From Arcticibacter sp. (GTDB lineage: Bacteria > Bacteroidota > Bacteroidia > 2-12-FULL-35-15): DNA of 64,000 bases. The position numbers and the translations under genes are program-made. This document shows positions 50,207 through 59,920 of the stretch, in pieces. Where the stretch lies: positions 248,001 through 312,000 of the forward strand of contig JAJNQB010000019.1 in assembly GCA_021155045.1 (NCBI GenBank), written 5' to 3'. The notes below the pieces were generated by a model. The model was not told the origin of the DNA, did not search any database, and saw only the letters and a program-made list of their open reading frames with translations. Each line of letters starts with the position of its first letter. Within the stretch, counting starts at the first letter, position 1.

Positions 50207-51553
50207 ATGAAAAAAATAGTTTTTATATGTTCAATAGCAATTGGTTTTTATAGTGCAAATGCACAAACCAATCAAACGGAAAGTTTTTCTTTTTCGTTGA
50301 AACAAGCTGTTGATTATGCTGTTCAAAATCAGAACAACATGAAAAATGCGCTCATTGATGAGCAAATAGCAAAAGCAAAAGTGAACGAAATTGTGGGCAT
50401 GGGCTTGCCTCAAATTAATTCAAGTTTTGATGTAAAAGATTTCTTAGAAATCCCTACATCATTAATTCCTGCTGAAATATTTGGCGGACCTGCTGGCTCT
50501 TATGCGGCTGTAAAATTTGGGACACAATATCAAGCAACAGCGGGTTTTGATGCTAGTCAATTGCTTTTTAGTGGCGATTATTTTTTAGGATTAAAAGCAT
50601 CAAAAACATTTGTTGAAATTTCTAAAAAATCTACAGAACGAACTAAAATTGAAACACAAGCTACCGTAAGTAAAGCGTATTATACAGTTTTGGTGAATCA
50701 AGAGCGCATGAAATTAATGGAAGCAAATGTCGCTCGTTTAAAAAAAGCTATGGACGATACAAAAGCTTTATACGATAATGGTTTTGTAGAAAAAATTGAT
50801 TACGATAGAATTTATGTTACTTACAATAACTTATTGGTTGAACAAGAAAAAGTTCAACGTTTAGTTAATCTTGGTTTGTATCTATTGAAATATCAAATTG
50901 GCATGGATATTCAAACAAACTTAATACTTACCGATAAAATTGATGATATTAAATTTGATGTAACAGAAAATGTAAATGTGGAAAAATTTGATTATGGAAA
51001 AAGACCAGAATTCAAATTGTTTGAAACACAACAAACACTTGCAAAGCTTGATTTAAAAAGAAATCGTTTTGCCTATCTGCCAAATGCTTTTGCTTATGGA
51101 AGTTTAAGTGCAAATGCTTTTCGTAACCAATTTGATATTTTTGAAACAAGCAAACCTTGGTATCCAATAGCATTAATTGGAGCAAAAGTTACAATGCCAA
51201 TTTTTACAAGTGGTCAGCGCCACTTTAAAATTCAACAAGCAAAATTAAAATACCAGCAGGCAGAAAATAATCTTGATTTTATGAAAAAATCAATTGATTT
51301 AGAACTGGTTTCTGCTACTACTAATTTGCAAAATGCATCAAAATCATTGGAGGCACAACGTAAAAATATTGGCATAGCTGAAGATGTTTACAGAGTTACA
51401 AAATTAAAACAAGAACAAGGTGTTGGTTCTACACTTGAAATGGTAGCAGCTGAAACAGCTTTGAAAGAAGCACAAACAAATTATTATAACGCATTGTACG
51501 AAGCGATTCTTGCAAAAATAGATTTTGATAAAGCAAACGGAAATTTAAAATAG
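50207..51553 (+). CDS. TolC-family outer membrane channel of the RND export operon
   Basis: This 448-residue outer membrane factor has a signal peptide (SIAIGFYSANAQT) and duplicated helical halves. Features include the conserved region SLKQAVDYAVQNQNNMKNAL and a C-terminal coiled-coil half (GVGSTLEMVAAETALKEAQT). It would pair with the adaptor and RND pump encoded downstream in the same operon; it is distinct from the metal-efflux TolC at 3205-4455. Confidence 0.88.
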   Translation: MKKIVFICSIAIGFYSANAQTNQTESFSFSLKQAVDYAVQNQNNMKNALIDEQIAKAKVNEIVGMGLPQINSSFDVKDFLEIPTSLIPAEIFGGPAGSYAAVKFGTQYQATAGFDASQLLFSGDYFLGLKASKTFVEISKKSTERTKIETQATVSKAYYTVLVNQERMKLMEANVARLKKAMDDTKALYDNGFVEKIDYDRIYVTYNNLLVEQEKVQRLVNLGLYLLKYQIGMDIQTNLILTDKIDDIKFDVTENVNVEKFDYGKRPEFKLFETQQTLAKLDLKRNRFAYLPNAFAYGSLSANAFRNQFDIFETSKPWYPIALIGAKVTMPIFTSGQRHFKIQQAKLKYQQAENNLDFMKKSIDLELVSATTNLQNASKSLEAQRKNIGIAEDVYRVTKLKQEQGVGSTLEMVAAETALKEAQTNYYNALYEAILAKIDFDKANGNLK

Positions 51554-51576
51554 AATAACGACAAACAAAAATATAT

Positions 51577-52683
51577 ATGAAAAAGTTAGTATTAATACCA
51601 GTATTTGCAATTACAATAATAGCTTGCAATTCTGGCGGAGAAGATAAAAAAGCAGAACTCGAAAAGTTAAAACAACAAGAGGCAGAGATAAAAGCAAAAA
51701 TTGTTTTAGTGGAAGCTGAATTGGCGAAAAATGATTCGGCTCCTAAAGGAATTGCAATTGAAGTTCAAAAAATTATTGCAGAAACCTTTAAAAATTATAT
51801 TGATGTTCAAGGCAGAGTAGATGCCGATGAAAATGTTTCGTTGAGTACAGAAATGCCGGGGACCATCACAAAAATAAATGTAAAAGTAGGTGATGAAGTT
51901 CGTGTTGGACAAGTATTAGCAGAAACAGATGCAAAAGCAATTAGCCAACAAATGTCCGATTTACAAACGAATACAGATTTAGTAAATCAAATTTTTGAAA
52001 AACAAAAAAACTTGTGGGAGCAAAAAATAGGAACAGAAGTTCAGTATTTGCAAGCAAAAACAAATAAAGAAAGCATGGAGAAAAAAATGGCTGCTTTACA
52101 AGAGCAATTGCGAATGACAAAAATAATTTCTCCAATCAATGGAACGGTTGATGCCATAGATATTAAAATTGGACAAGCAGTAGCGCCAGGTATGCCAGCC
52201 ATACGAGTAATTAATTTTTCGAATCTAAAAGTAAAAGCAGATGTTGCAGAAAGCTATGCTTCTAAAATTAAAAAAGGAAGTGAAGTGATTGTTTATTTTT
52301 CGGATATGAATGATACTGTTGTTTCAAAAGTAAATTTTGTTGCACGTGCTATCAATAATGCAAGCCGCACATTCTTGGTTGAAGTATTGTTAGATAATAA
52401 AAAAGAATATCACCCCAATATGGTTGCTAGATTAAATATTAATGATTACCAATCTCCTACACCTGTTCTTACTGTGCCTGTTAAGGCAATTCAAAAAGAT
52501 GAAAACAGTGAACCATTTGTGTACTTAGCAGAAGGTAACAAAGCAAAAAAACAATTAGTGAAAGTAGGAAAACAGTATAATGGAAAAGCAGAAATTATAG
52601 ATGGCTTAAGAGATGGGGATATGCTAGTTACTTTGGGTTATGATATAGTTAATGATGGAGATGTGGTTATCTATAAAAAATAG
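51577..52683 (+). CDS. RND efflux adaptor lipoprotein
   Basis: This 368-residue membrane fusion protein has a lipoprotein signal (FAITIIAC, Cys 17), an N-terminal coiled-coil (ELEKLKQQEAEIKAKIVLVE), a split lipoyl domain (LSTEMPGTITKINVKVGDEV; ISPINGTVDAIDIKIGQAVA) and a beta-barrel. Unlike the cus-type adaptors earlier in the window it has no metal-binding module. It lies 23 bp after tolC and 97 bp before the pump gene; that gap contains nothing striking. Confidence 0.9.
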   Translation: MKKLVLIPVFAITIIACNSGGEDKKAELEKLKQQEAEIKAKIVLVEAELAKNDSAPKGIAIEVQKIIAETFKNYIDVQGRVDADENVSLSTEMPGTITKINVKVGDEVRVGQVLAETDAKAISQQMSDLQTNTDLVNQIFEKQKNLWEQKIGTEVQYLQAKTNKESMEKKMAALQEQLRMTKIISPINGTVDAIDIKIGQAVAPGMPAIRVINFSNLKVKADVAESYASKIKKGSEVIVYFSDMNDTVVSKVNFVARAINNASRTFLVEVLLDNKKEYHPNMVARLNINDYQSPTPVLTVPVKAIQKDENSEPFVYLAEGNKAKKQLVKVGKQYNGKAEIIDGLRDGDMLVTLGYDIVNDGDVVIYKK

Positions 52684-52780
52684 TAAACCATTGTTTGATT
52701 ATACTTTTTTAATGATGTGATGTTTGTCTGTAAACAAAAAGAAAACAATACATCTCAATAATATAAAATGAATTATAAAA

Positions 52781-55700
52781 ATGAAATTTAAAGAATTTAA
52801 ACCCTCAAGTTGGGCAATTGATAATAAAATAAGTGTGTATGTATTAACTGCATTTATTATGATTGCTGGTATTATGTCTTACAACAGCTTGCCAAAAGAA
52901 AGCTTTCCAGATATTGTAGTACCTACTATTTACATTAATACGGTGTATGCTGGTAATGCTCCAACAAATATTGAAAATTTGGTTACTAAGCCAATCGAAA
53001 AACAATTAAAATCAATTTCAGGGGTTAAAAAAATAAATTCAACTTCACTACAAGATGTATCTGTGATAATGGTTGAATTTAATACCAATGTAGAAGTTGC
53101 TGCTGCAAAACAAAAAGTAAAAGATGCAGTAGATAAAGCACAATCTGATTTGCCAAAAGATTTAACGCTTCAGCCAAATGTTATGGAAGTAGCATTTTCT
53201 GATATGCCAATTATGTACATAAACATAGCAGGGAAAATGGATTTGAATAAATTAAAAAAATATGGCGACCAACTAAAAGACAAAATTGAAGGGATGAAAG
53301 AAATTACCAAAGTGGTAATGGTTGGAGCCTTGGATCGCGAAATTCAAGTAAATGTAGATATGTATAAAATGCAAGCTGCATCGCTTACATTAGGAGATAT
53401 TCAACGTGCCATTCAATATGAAAATATGAATGTTTCGGGAGGGCTTGTTCCAATGGATGGAATGAAAAGAAGCTTAACTGTGCGTGCACAATTTCAAACA
53501 GTTGAAGAAATTCAAAACCTTGTAATAGTTTCTCAAACAGGGGCAACACTATATTTGAAAGATGTAGCACAAGTAATTGATAGTAACAAAGAACAAGAAA
53601 GTTATGCTCGTTTGGAAGGGAAAAATGTAATTACGCTAAATGTAATTAAACGTTCAGGAGAAAATTTAGTACAAGCATCTGATAAAATAAATGATTTGAT
53701 TAAAATCATGGAAAAAGAAACGTTTCCTAAAGAATTAGTTGTAACAGTTACTGGAGACCAATCGGATCAAACACGATTAACGCTACACGATTTAATTAAT
53801 ACAATTATCATTGGATTTATTTTAGTAACATTTATTTTAATGTTTTTTATGGGTGTTACAAATGCTTTGTTTGTTGCAGCATCTGTGCCTCTCTCCATGT
53901 TCATTGCATTTTTATTTATGCCAAGTATTGGTTTTACATTAAACATGATTGTATTGTTTGCATTTTTGTTAGCCCTTGGAATTGTGGTGGACGATGCAAT
54001 TGTTGTTATTGAAAACACACATAGAATTTTTGATAATGGTAAGAAAAAAATTAAGGAAGCCGCCAAAATGGCTGCTGGAGAAGTATTTTTGCCAGTGTTA
54101 AGCGGAACATTAACCACCCTTGCTCCATTTATTCCACTTGCATTTTGGCCTGGGATTATTGGAAAATTCATGTATTATTTACCAATTACATTAATTATTA
54201 CACTATTAGCATCTCTTGCTGTTGCATATATTATCAATCCTGTTTTTGCTGTTGATTTTATGAAAACACATGAAGAGGAAAAACAGAAATATGGTAAGCT
54301 TACTCGTCTTGCAAAAATTAGAATAATACTCTCTGTTTTAGTTGCTTTGTTCTGTTATGTTTCTGGGCACTATGCAATCGGAAATTTATCATTATTCTTT
54401 ACAGCCTTTATGTTATTGCATCGTTTTTGGTTATATAAAGTTATCGAGAATTTTCAAATAAAAGCTTGGCCCTCATTTCAAAAAGGCTATACTAATTTAT
54501 TGTTGAAATTTTTAAAACGCCCATGGATGGCTTTGTTAGGAACATTATTGTTGTTTATATTTTCATTCGTTTTCTTTGCGGTTCGAAGCCCAAATGTTGT
54601 TTTCTTCCCGCAAGGCGATCCAAATTTTGTTTATGTGTATGTGAAACTGCCTGTAGGAACAGATCCTGCGCAAACAAATAAAGTAATGTTACAAGTAGAA
54701 CAAAAAGTTAATGATGTACTTGGCGATTCTAATAAAATTGTAAAATCGATTATTACAAATGTTACTAAAGGAACTACTGACCCTCAAGATCAGGACCAAA
54801 GTGATTATCCAAACAGAGGAAAAATTGCAATTTCATTTGTGCAGTTTTCAAAACGTAATGGAGAATCAACCGCAAAATATTTATCTGCTTTGCAAAAAAT
54901 GGATTGGAATATTCCAGGTGCTGAAATATCGGCTTCCCCAGAACAGGCAGGACCGCCAGTTTCTAAACCAATTAATATTGAAGTAAAAGGGGATGATTTT
55001 GATGAGTTGGTTAAAAACGCAACACGATTAAAAAGATTTATTGATGCACAAAAAATTGATGGAGTAGAAAATTTAAAATCTGATTTTGAAAGTAATAAGC
55101 CTGAAATAGTATTTAATATTGATAGAGAAAGAGCAAACAGAGAAGGTATTTCAACAGGTGTTATAGGAATGGAAATTCGTAATGCGGTATTTGGTGCTGA
55201 AGCGAGTAAATTTAAAGATGATAATGATGAATACCCAATTCAATTACGCTATCAATATGACCAACGAAATAATATTGAAGCATTACGCAATTTAAAAATT
55301 ACTTTCCGTGATATGAATATGGGAGGAATTTTAAGAAGTGTTCCTTTGTCGGCATTTTGTGATGTTGAGTATAGCAACACGTATGGTGGTATTAAACGTA
55401 AAATGCAAAAACGAGTGATTACACTTTCTTCAAATGTATCGGAAGGATATAATCCAAATGATGTTGTTGCAAAAGTTCAAGCAGCAGCAGCAGGATTTAA
55501 ACCAGAAGGCAATGTAGTAGTTGATTTTACTGGAGAGCAAGAAGAACAAAAAGAAACAGCAGGATTCTTAGGAAATGCAATGATGATTTCTTTAGGATTA
55601 ATTTTGCTGATTTTAGTAACTCAATTTAATTCCGTTGGAAAACCATTTATTATTCTTACCGAAATATTTTTTAGTGTTATTGGAGTATTATTAGGAACCG

Positions 55701-56239
55701 CTTTATTCAAAATGGATATGAGTATTGTAATGACAGGAATCGGTATTGTTGCCCTTGCAGGAATTGTAGTTCGCAATGGAATTTTATTGGTTGAATTTGC
55801 AGATATGGCTCGTTCTCAAGGAATGAGTTTGTGGGATGCAACTCTTGAAGCTGGAAAAACACGCATGACCCCAGTTATATTAACAGCCACTGCTGCAATT
55901 TTAGGATTAATACCCCTTGCTGTTGGACTTAATATTGATTTTGAAACATTGTTTGCTTATGGAAATCCGCATATTTATTTTGGCGGTGATAGTGTTGTGT
56001 TTTGGGGACCATTATCATGGACAATGATTTTTGGATTAGGCTTTGCAACTTTTCTTACTTTATTATTAGTTCCTGCAATGTATTTAATTGCAGAACGGTT
56101 GAAACGAAAATCAGAAATAATTTTAATTCATTTTGGATTACCAAATGTTCTAATGTACGTTCCATTTTTAATATTAATTATGCGTTTGGTATTGTACATT
56201 AAAGGAACAAAATTGGAATACGGAAATTTAGATTATTAA
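52781..56239 (+). CDS. RND multidrug-type efflux permease with extra membrane segments
   Basis: This 1152-residue AcrB/HAE1-like pump is longer than the usual 1030-1050. TM4 carries the proton-relay aspartates (LGIVVDDAIVVIENT). TM10 reads LAGIVVRNGILLVEFAD, with Arg where AcrB has Lys940. Extra length comes from two hydrophobic segments in the central cytoplasmic region (IRIILSVLVALFCYVSG; LSLFFTAFMLLHRFWLY) and another at the C-terminus (VLMYVPFLILIMRLVLYI). The porter domains are complete. The substrate is unknown. It lies in the tetR operon, 35 bp before an ABC-export module. Confidence 0.9.
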   Translation: MKFKEFKPSSWAIDNKISVYVLTAFIMIAGIMSYNSLPKESFPDIVVPTIYINTVYAGNAPTNIENLVTKPIEKQLKSISGVKKINSTSLQDVSVIMVEFNTNVEVAAAKQKVKDAVDKAQSDLPKDLTLQPNVMEVAFSDMPIMYINIAGKMDLNKLKKYGDQLKDKIEGMKEITKVVMVGALDREIQVNVDMYKMQAASLTLGDIQRAIQYENMNVSGGLVPMDGMKRSLTVRAQFQTVEEIQNLVIVSQTGATLYLKDVAQVIDSNKEQESYARLEGKNVITLNVIKRSGENLVQASDKINDLIKIMEKETFPKELVVTVTGDQSDQTRLTLHDLINTIIIGFILVTFILMFFMGVTNALFVAASVPLSMFIAFLFMPSIGFTLNMIVLFAFLLALGIVVDDAIVVIENTHRIFDNGKKKIKEAAKMAAGEVFLPVLSGTLTTLAPFIPLAFWPGIIGKFMYYLPITLIITLLASLAVAYIINPVFAVDFMKTHEEEKQKYGKLTRLAKIRIILSVLVALFCYVSGHYAIGNLSLFFTAFMLLHRFWLYKVIENFQIKAWPSFQKGYTNLLLKFLKRPWMALLGTLLLFIFSFVFFAVRSPNVVFFPQGDPNFVYVYVKLPVGTDPAQTNKVMLQVEQKVNDVLGDSNKIVKSIITNVTKGTTDPQDQDQSDYPNRGKIAISFVQFSKRNGESTAKYLSALQKMDWNIPGAEISASPEQAGPPVSKPINIEVKGDDFDELVKNATRLKRFIDAQKIDGVENLKSDFESNKPEIVFNIDRERANREGISTGVIGMEIRNAVFGAEASKFKDDNDEYPIQLRYQYDQRNNIEALRNLKITFRDMNMGGILRSVPLSAFCDVEYSNTYGGIKRKMQKRVITLSSNVSEGYNPNDVVAKVQAAAAGFKPEGNVVVDFTGEQEEQKETAGFLGNAMMISLGLILLILVTQFNSVGKPFIILTEIFFSVIGVLLGTALFKMDMSIVMTGIGIVALAGIVVRNGILLVEFADMARSQGMSLWDATLEAGKTRMTPVILTATAAILGLIPLAVGLNIDFETLFAYGNPHIYFGGDSVVFWGPLSWTMIFGLGFATFLTLLLVPAMYLIAERLKRKSEIILIHFGLPNVLMYVPFLILIMRLVLYIKGTKLEYGNLDY

Positions 56240-56274
56240 GAATGAAACTATATCAAAAAATAAAAATTTTATAA

Positions 56275-57363
56275 ATGAAAAAAATAATTTTTTATAGCAT
56301 TGTAGTTTTGTTTTTTGTAGGCTGTAAAAGTAAAAACAATACTACAAGCCCTCAACGCAAAGATATTATACAAGCAGTATATGCTTCTGGAAAAATTTAT
56401 CCTTTAAATAATTATAAAGTATATACTAAACTTTCAGGGTATGTCCAAAAACTTCACGTTCATGTGGGCGATATTATTAAAATTGGTGATCCGCTTGTTA
56501 CAATTAAAAGTGAAGTGAGTGAATTAAATGTGAATGCTGCAAAAAATTTGTTGGATTTGGCAAGAAAAAACGCAAATGAAAACGCCTCTTTTATTACTGC
56601 ATTAAAACAGGATGTTGCTTCTTCAAAATCGAAATACGAATTAGATTCAATAAACTTTAAACGTTTCGAATCTTTATCAAAAGAAAATGCTACATCTAAA
56701 ATACAATACGACCAATCTAAAACTCAATTTGAAATTTCGAAACAAAATTATCTGAAAGCACTAAATAGTTTAAACAATACTAGGGATAAAATAAAAGTAG
56801 AACTTGAAAATGCGCAAATCCAATACGATGCACAACTATCAAATAGAAATGATTATACGCTAACCTCTGCTGTGAACGGGAAGGTATATGATATTGTTCC
56901 AAAAGAAGGAGAATTGGTAAACACGCAAATTGTTTTAATGGAAATAGGAGACGGTGAAAAGTTTGAAGTTGAATTAAGTGTTGATGAAACAGATGTTTCT
57001 TTAATTAAAAATGGACAGTCGATTGTTTATGCCATTGATGCTTATAAAGATGTTACTTTTAATGGTAAAGTGGAAGAAACATATCCTAGAATTAGCCAAG
57101 GAAATAAAACAGCAAAAATTATTTCATCTATCATGCTGGATAATAAGTATCAAATATTTTCGGGAATGACTGTTGAAGCTAATATTATTATTTCTGAAAA
57201 AAAGAATGCATTAGTAATCCCACGAGAATTTATAATCGAGGGAAATAAAGTGAAAATAAAAAGTACAGAAGAACTAACAACGATACAAAAAGGAGTAGAA
57301 GATTTAGAGTTTATTGAAATTCTTTCTGGAATAGATGAACATGTTGAGATATCATTACCCTAA
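56275..57363 (+). CDS. HlyD/MacA-type adaptor lipoprotein of an ABC exporter
   Basis: This 362-residue periplasmic adaptor has a lipoprotein signal (VLFFVGC, Cys 17), lipoyl halves (VYTKLSGYVQKLHVHVGDII; TSAVNGKVYDIVPKEGELVN), a long coiled-coil hairpin and a beta-barrel. It sits directly before the FtsX-like permease (stop and ATG adjacent) and 35 bp after the RND pump, so it probably belongs to the same operon and works with the ABC transporter, perhaps sharing the TolC channel. Confidence 0.85.
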   Translation: MKKIIFYSIVVLFFVGCKSKNNTTSPQRKDIIQAVYASGKIYPLNNYKVYTKLSGYVQKLHVHVGDIIKIGDPLVTIKSEVSELNVNAAKNLLDLARKNANENASFITALKQDVASSKSKYELDSINFKRFESLSKENATSKIQYDQSKTQFEISKQNYLKALNSLNNTRDKIKVELENAQIQYDAQLSNRNDYTLTSAVNGKVYDIVPKEGELVNTQIVLMEIGDGEKFEVELSVDETDVSLIKNGQSIVYAIDAYKDVTFNGKVEETYPRISQGNKTAKIISSIMLDNKYQIFSGMTVEANIIISEKKNALVIPREFIIEGNKVKIKSTEELTTIQKGVEDLEFIEILSGIDEHVEISLP

Positions 57364-58626
57364 ATGATAAAAAAAACACCAGTAATAAAAATTGCATTAA
57401 CGCATTTGCTTTCTAAAAAAAGGCAAACCATAGTTGCTATGCTAGGAGTAACTTTTGGTATAGCGATTTTTATTTTTCAAGCAGGATTAATGTCTGGATT
57501 CCAATCTTACTTTATTGAAGAAACGGTTAATACAACTGCAAATATTAGAATATTCAATGAAGCTGAAAAAAACAGAAAAAGTATTTTAGATAAGATAAAT
57601 GATGGAGAAAATAAATGGAATGTTGTTTTAAATCAAAAGCCAAAGGATGAACAAACAAAAATAAAAAATGGGTATCAAATAATTGCAGCATTAGAAAAAG
57701 ACACGCGCGTTGTTGGCGTTTCTCCTTTTTTAGGCTCTCAAGTCATTTTTAAAGTTGGTATTTCTCAAATCGCTGGTCGTGTTTCAGGAGTTGATATTGT
57801 TAAAGAAAATATTTTGTTTGATGTATCAAAAAATATGACACAAGGTGATTTGACAAAATTACAAACCATACCTAATGGAATTATTTTGGGTGATGGATTA
57901 GCAGATTTGTTGGGAGCACAAATGAATGATAATATTTCAATTACTTCTCCTTTGGCTGTAACATTAGAAATGAAAGTCGTTGGCATTAATCATAGTGGGC
58001 TAACAGAAGTGGACAAAACCAGAGCATATATTAATATCAGAAATGCACAAAAATTATTAAGAGTGGATGGTGCTTACATTACAGATATAAATATCAAATT
58101 AAAAGATTTCGAAAAATCTGAAGAGTTGGCAAAATTTTATCATAAAAAATTTGGATTCAGAACAGTTGATTGGAAGGAAGCAAATGCAAATATTTTTAGT
58201 GTTTTTAAAATCCAAAATTTAATAACCTATTTAATTATCATTTCAATTTTAATAGTATCAGGCTTTGGAATATTTAATATTTTAATGATGATTATTTATG
58301 AAAAAATGCCAGACATTGCTATTCTTAAAGCAATTGGTTATAAGGATATTGATATCAAAAAAATATTTTTAACCGAATCATTAATAATCGGAATTATTGG
58401 AGGATTGTTGGGATTGCTATTAGGATTTTTATTACAAAAGGTTGTAGGAAGTGTAAAAATGGATATCAAAGGATTTGTATCAATGGAATATCTTCGATTT
58501 AATTCAAGCCCGGCTTTTTATCTTTTTGCTTATATGTTTGGATTAATAGCAACAGCTATTGCTGGGTATATTCCAGCCCGAAAAGCAGCTAAATTGGATG
58601 CTATTGATATAATTAGAAGTAAATAA
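57364..58626 (+). CDS. MacB/LolC-type ABC transporter permease
   Basis: This 420-residue FtsX-fold permease has TM1 near the start (TIVAMLGVTFGIAIFIFQAG), a large periplasmic MacB-like core domain, then three TM segments (LITYLIIISILIVSGFGIFN; LIIGIIGGLLGLLLGFLL; AFYLFAYMFGLIATAIAGYI). The ending PARKAAKLDAIDIIRSK is typical of the family. The role is mechanotransmission-type export of lipoproteins, peptides or drugs. Its ATG follows the adaptor stop and its TAA abuts the ATPase ATG. Confidence 0.88.
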   Translation: MIKKTPVIKIALTHLLSKKRQTIVAMLGVTFGIAIFIFQAGLMSGFQSYFIEETVNTTANIRIFNEAEKNRKSILDKINDGENKWNVVLNQKPKDEQTKIKNGYQIIAALEKDTRVVGVSPFLGSQVIFKVGISQIAGRVSGVDIVKENILFDVSKNMTQGDLTKLQTIPNGIILGDGLADLLGAQMNDNISITSPLAVTLEMKVVGINHSGLTEVDKTRAYINIRNAQKLLRVDGAYITDINIKLKDFEKSEELAKFYHKKFGFRTVDWKEANANIFSVFKIQNLITYLIIISILIVSGFGIFNILMMIIYEKMPDIAILKAIGYKDIDIKKIFLTESLIIGIIGGLLGLLLGFLLQKVVGSVKMDIKGFVSMEYLRFNSSPAFYLFAYMFGLIATAIAGYIPARKAAKLDAIDIIRSK

Positions 58627-59304
58627 ATGAGCTATATTATACAAACAAAAAATTTGAATAAGTCGTTTCACGACCCTGTTGAGTTTCAAGCATTGAAAAA
58701 TATAAATATTGGAATACGTCAAGGTGAATTTGTTTCTATTGTTGGTTCATCAGGAAGTGGAAAATCAACTTTACTTTATGTTTTGAGTACTCTTGATACT
58801 GACTATAATGGGCATATATTTTTTGATGGAGACGATTTAAGTTTGAAATCAAAAAATCAGCTTTCTGAAATCAGAAATGAAAAAATTGGTTTTGTCTTTC
58901 AATTTCATTATTTATTACCTGAATTTACAGTTTTGGAAAATGTTTGTTTGCCAGCTTTAAAATTGGCAAAATATTCGGAAGAGGAAATAAAAGAGCAAGC
59001 ATACAAAAAATTGGATTTACTCGGGTTAAGAGACCAAGCCCTAAAAAAAGCAAATAAGCTTTCTGGCGGTCAACAGCAGCGTGTAGCAATTGCCAGAGCA
59101 TTAATTAATCAACCTAAAATTATTTTTGGAGACGAACCAACAGGGAATTTGGATTCCACAAACTCTCAAAATGTTTTTGATATATTCAAAGAATTAAAGG
59201 AACAATTTAACCAATCTATTGTTGTAGTTACCCACGATATGCACTTTGCCGATAAAACGGATAGAATTATTACATTAAAGGATGGATTTGTAGAATCTCA
59301 ATAA
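58627..59304 (+). CDS. MacB/LolD-type ABC transporter ATPase
   Basis: This 225-residue ATPase has Walker A GSSGSGKST, Q-loop (VFQFHYLLPEFTVLENVCLP), the signature LSGGQQQRVAIARAL, Walker B IIFGDEPTGNLDS and the switch histidine in VVTHDMHFA. The size and the GNLDS variant match LolD/MacB-like importers of energy to FtsX permeases. It is the last gene of the operon; the next gene converges on it with 8 bp between stops. Confidence 0.92.
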   Translation: MSYIIQTKNLNKSFHDPVEFQALKNINIGIRQGEFVSIVGSSGSGKSTLLYVLSTLDTDYNGHIFFDGDDLSLKSKNQLSEIRNEKIGFVFQFHYLLPEFTVLENVCLPALKLAKYSEEEIKEQAYKKLDLLGLRDQALKKANKLSGGQQQRVAIARALINQPKIIFGDEPTGNLDSTNSQNVFDIFKELKEQFNQSIVVVTHDMHFADKTDRIITLKDGFVESQ

Positions 59305-59312
59305 AATTGATT

Positions 59313-59678
59313 TTACCTTCTTGCTTTGTGTAAGTGCCCTTTTCTATGGGGACTGGGGTTACCATGAATTTTCATAATCAATTTCTGCCTTTCTTCAGCG
59401 TCTTTTTTAGCTTTTTTACGAGCGGCAACAGTTGTAAACCAAGCAATTCCTATAACTATACCAAATCCAACAACCATATAAACATAGCTCCATATTTCTT
59501 TTTCTTCCGCTATCTTTTTTTGTTCATCTTTAATAGCAGAAAAATTCTTTTTTAGGTTACTGGTACTTGCATCTTGTGCTTGAACAGATATAGTAGAAAT
59601 AGTAAAAGTGATTAACAGCAATGTTTTCCATAGTATATTCTTGCTGTCTTTAGCGAATGTCTTTAATAAATTTTTCAT
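59313..59678 (-). CDS. Unknown exported or membrane protein with one TM segment
   Basis: From the ATG at 59678 (121 residues) the protein has a signal-like segment (LLLITFTISTISVQAQ), a short charged stretch (NLKKNFSAIKDEQKKIAEEK), one transmembrane helix (VYMVVGFGIVIGIAWFTTVA) and a basic cytosolic tail (KKAKKDAEERQKLIMKIHG) ending HRKGHLHKARR. No family is recognised. A -7-like TAATTTTG lies at 59745-59752 on the minus strand. It converges on the ABC exporter operon and shares an intergenic region with rimP. Confidence 0.6.
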   Translation of the reverse strand: MKNLLKTFAKDSKNILWKTLLLITFTISTISVQAQDASTSNLKKNFSAIKDEQKKIAEEKEIWSYVYMVVGFGIVIGIAWFTTVAARKKAKKDAEERQKLIMKIHGNPSPHRKGHLHKARR

Positions 59679-59819
59679 AATAATCATATTAGGTTTTAGA
59701 AAGTCTTCCCCGAATTAATCAACCTCAACTACGATACTCGTCCTCAAAATTAGACAATTTATCTCTTTCAATTACCAGTTAGACGAAAAAACTCCACAAA
59801 TAGTTGCTTAAAAAAAGAT

Positions 59820-59850
59820 TTTGTTGTTTAAAAAGATTTATGTATATTTG
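59820..59850 (+). promoter_or_regulatory. Promoter of the rimP-nusA-infB operon
   Basis: TTTG (59820-59823) and TATATTTG (59843-59850) are exactly 19 bp apart, a full match to TTTG-N19-TAnnTTTG. The predicted start of transcription lies about 60 bp before the rimP ATG, leaving room for the leader hairpin. Confidence 0.85.
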
Positions 59851-59879
59851 CATTCACTTTCAGATGAATTGATTAAATC

Positions 59880-59911
59880 AGAGGGGACGAATAGTCCCCT
59901 CTTTTGTTTGT
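59880..59911 (+). promoter_or_regulatory. Leader hairpin with T-rich tail before rimP
   Basis: AGAGGGGAC and GTCCCCTCT form a 9-bp stem with loop GAATA, followed by TTTGTTTGTT. It has the form of an intrinsic terminator but lies between promoter and first gene, so it could act as an attenuator or RNA-stability element of the nusA operon. The rimP ATG begins 19 bp after the stem. Confidence 0.65.
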
Positions 59912-59920
59912 TAAAAAGGA

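Noticed and set aside
53767..54171. 134-codon open frame antisense to the RND pump
   Set aside because: It mirrors transmembrane codons of the pump; no start context or homology-like motif.
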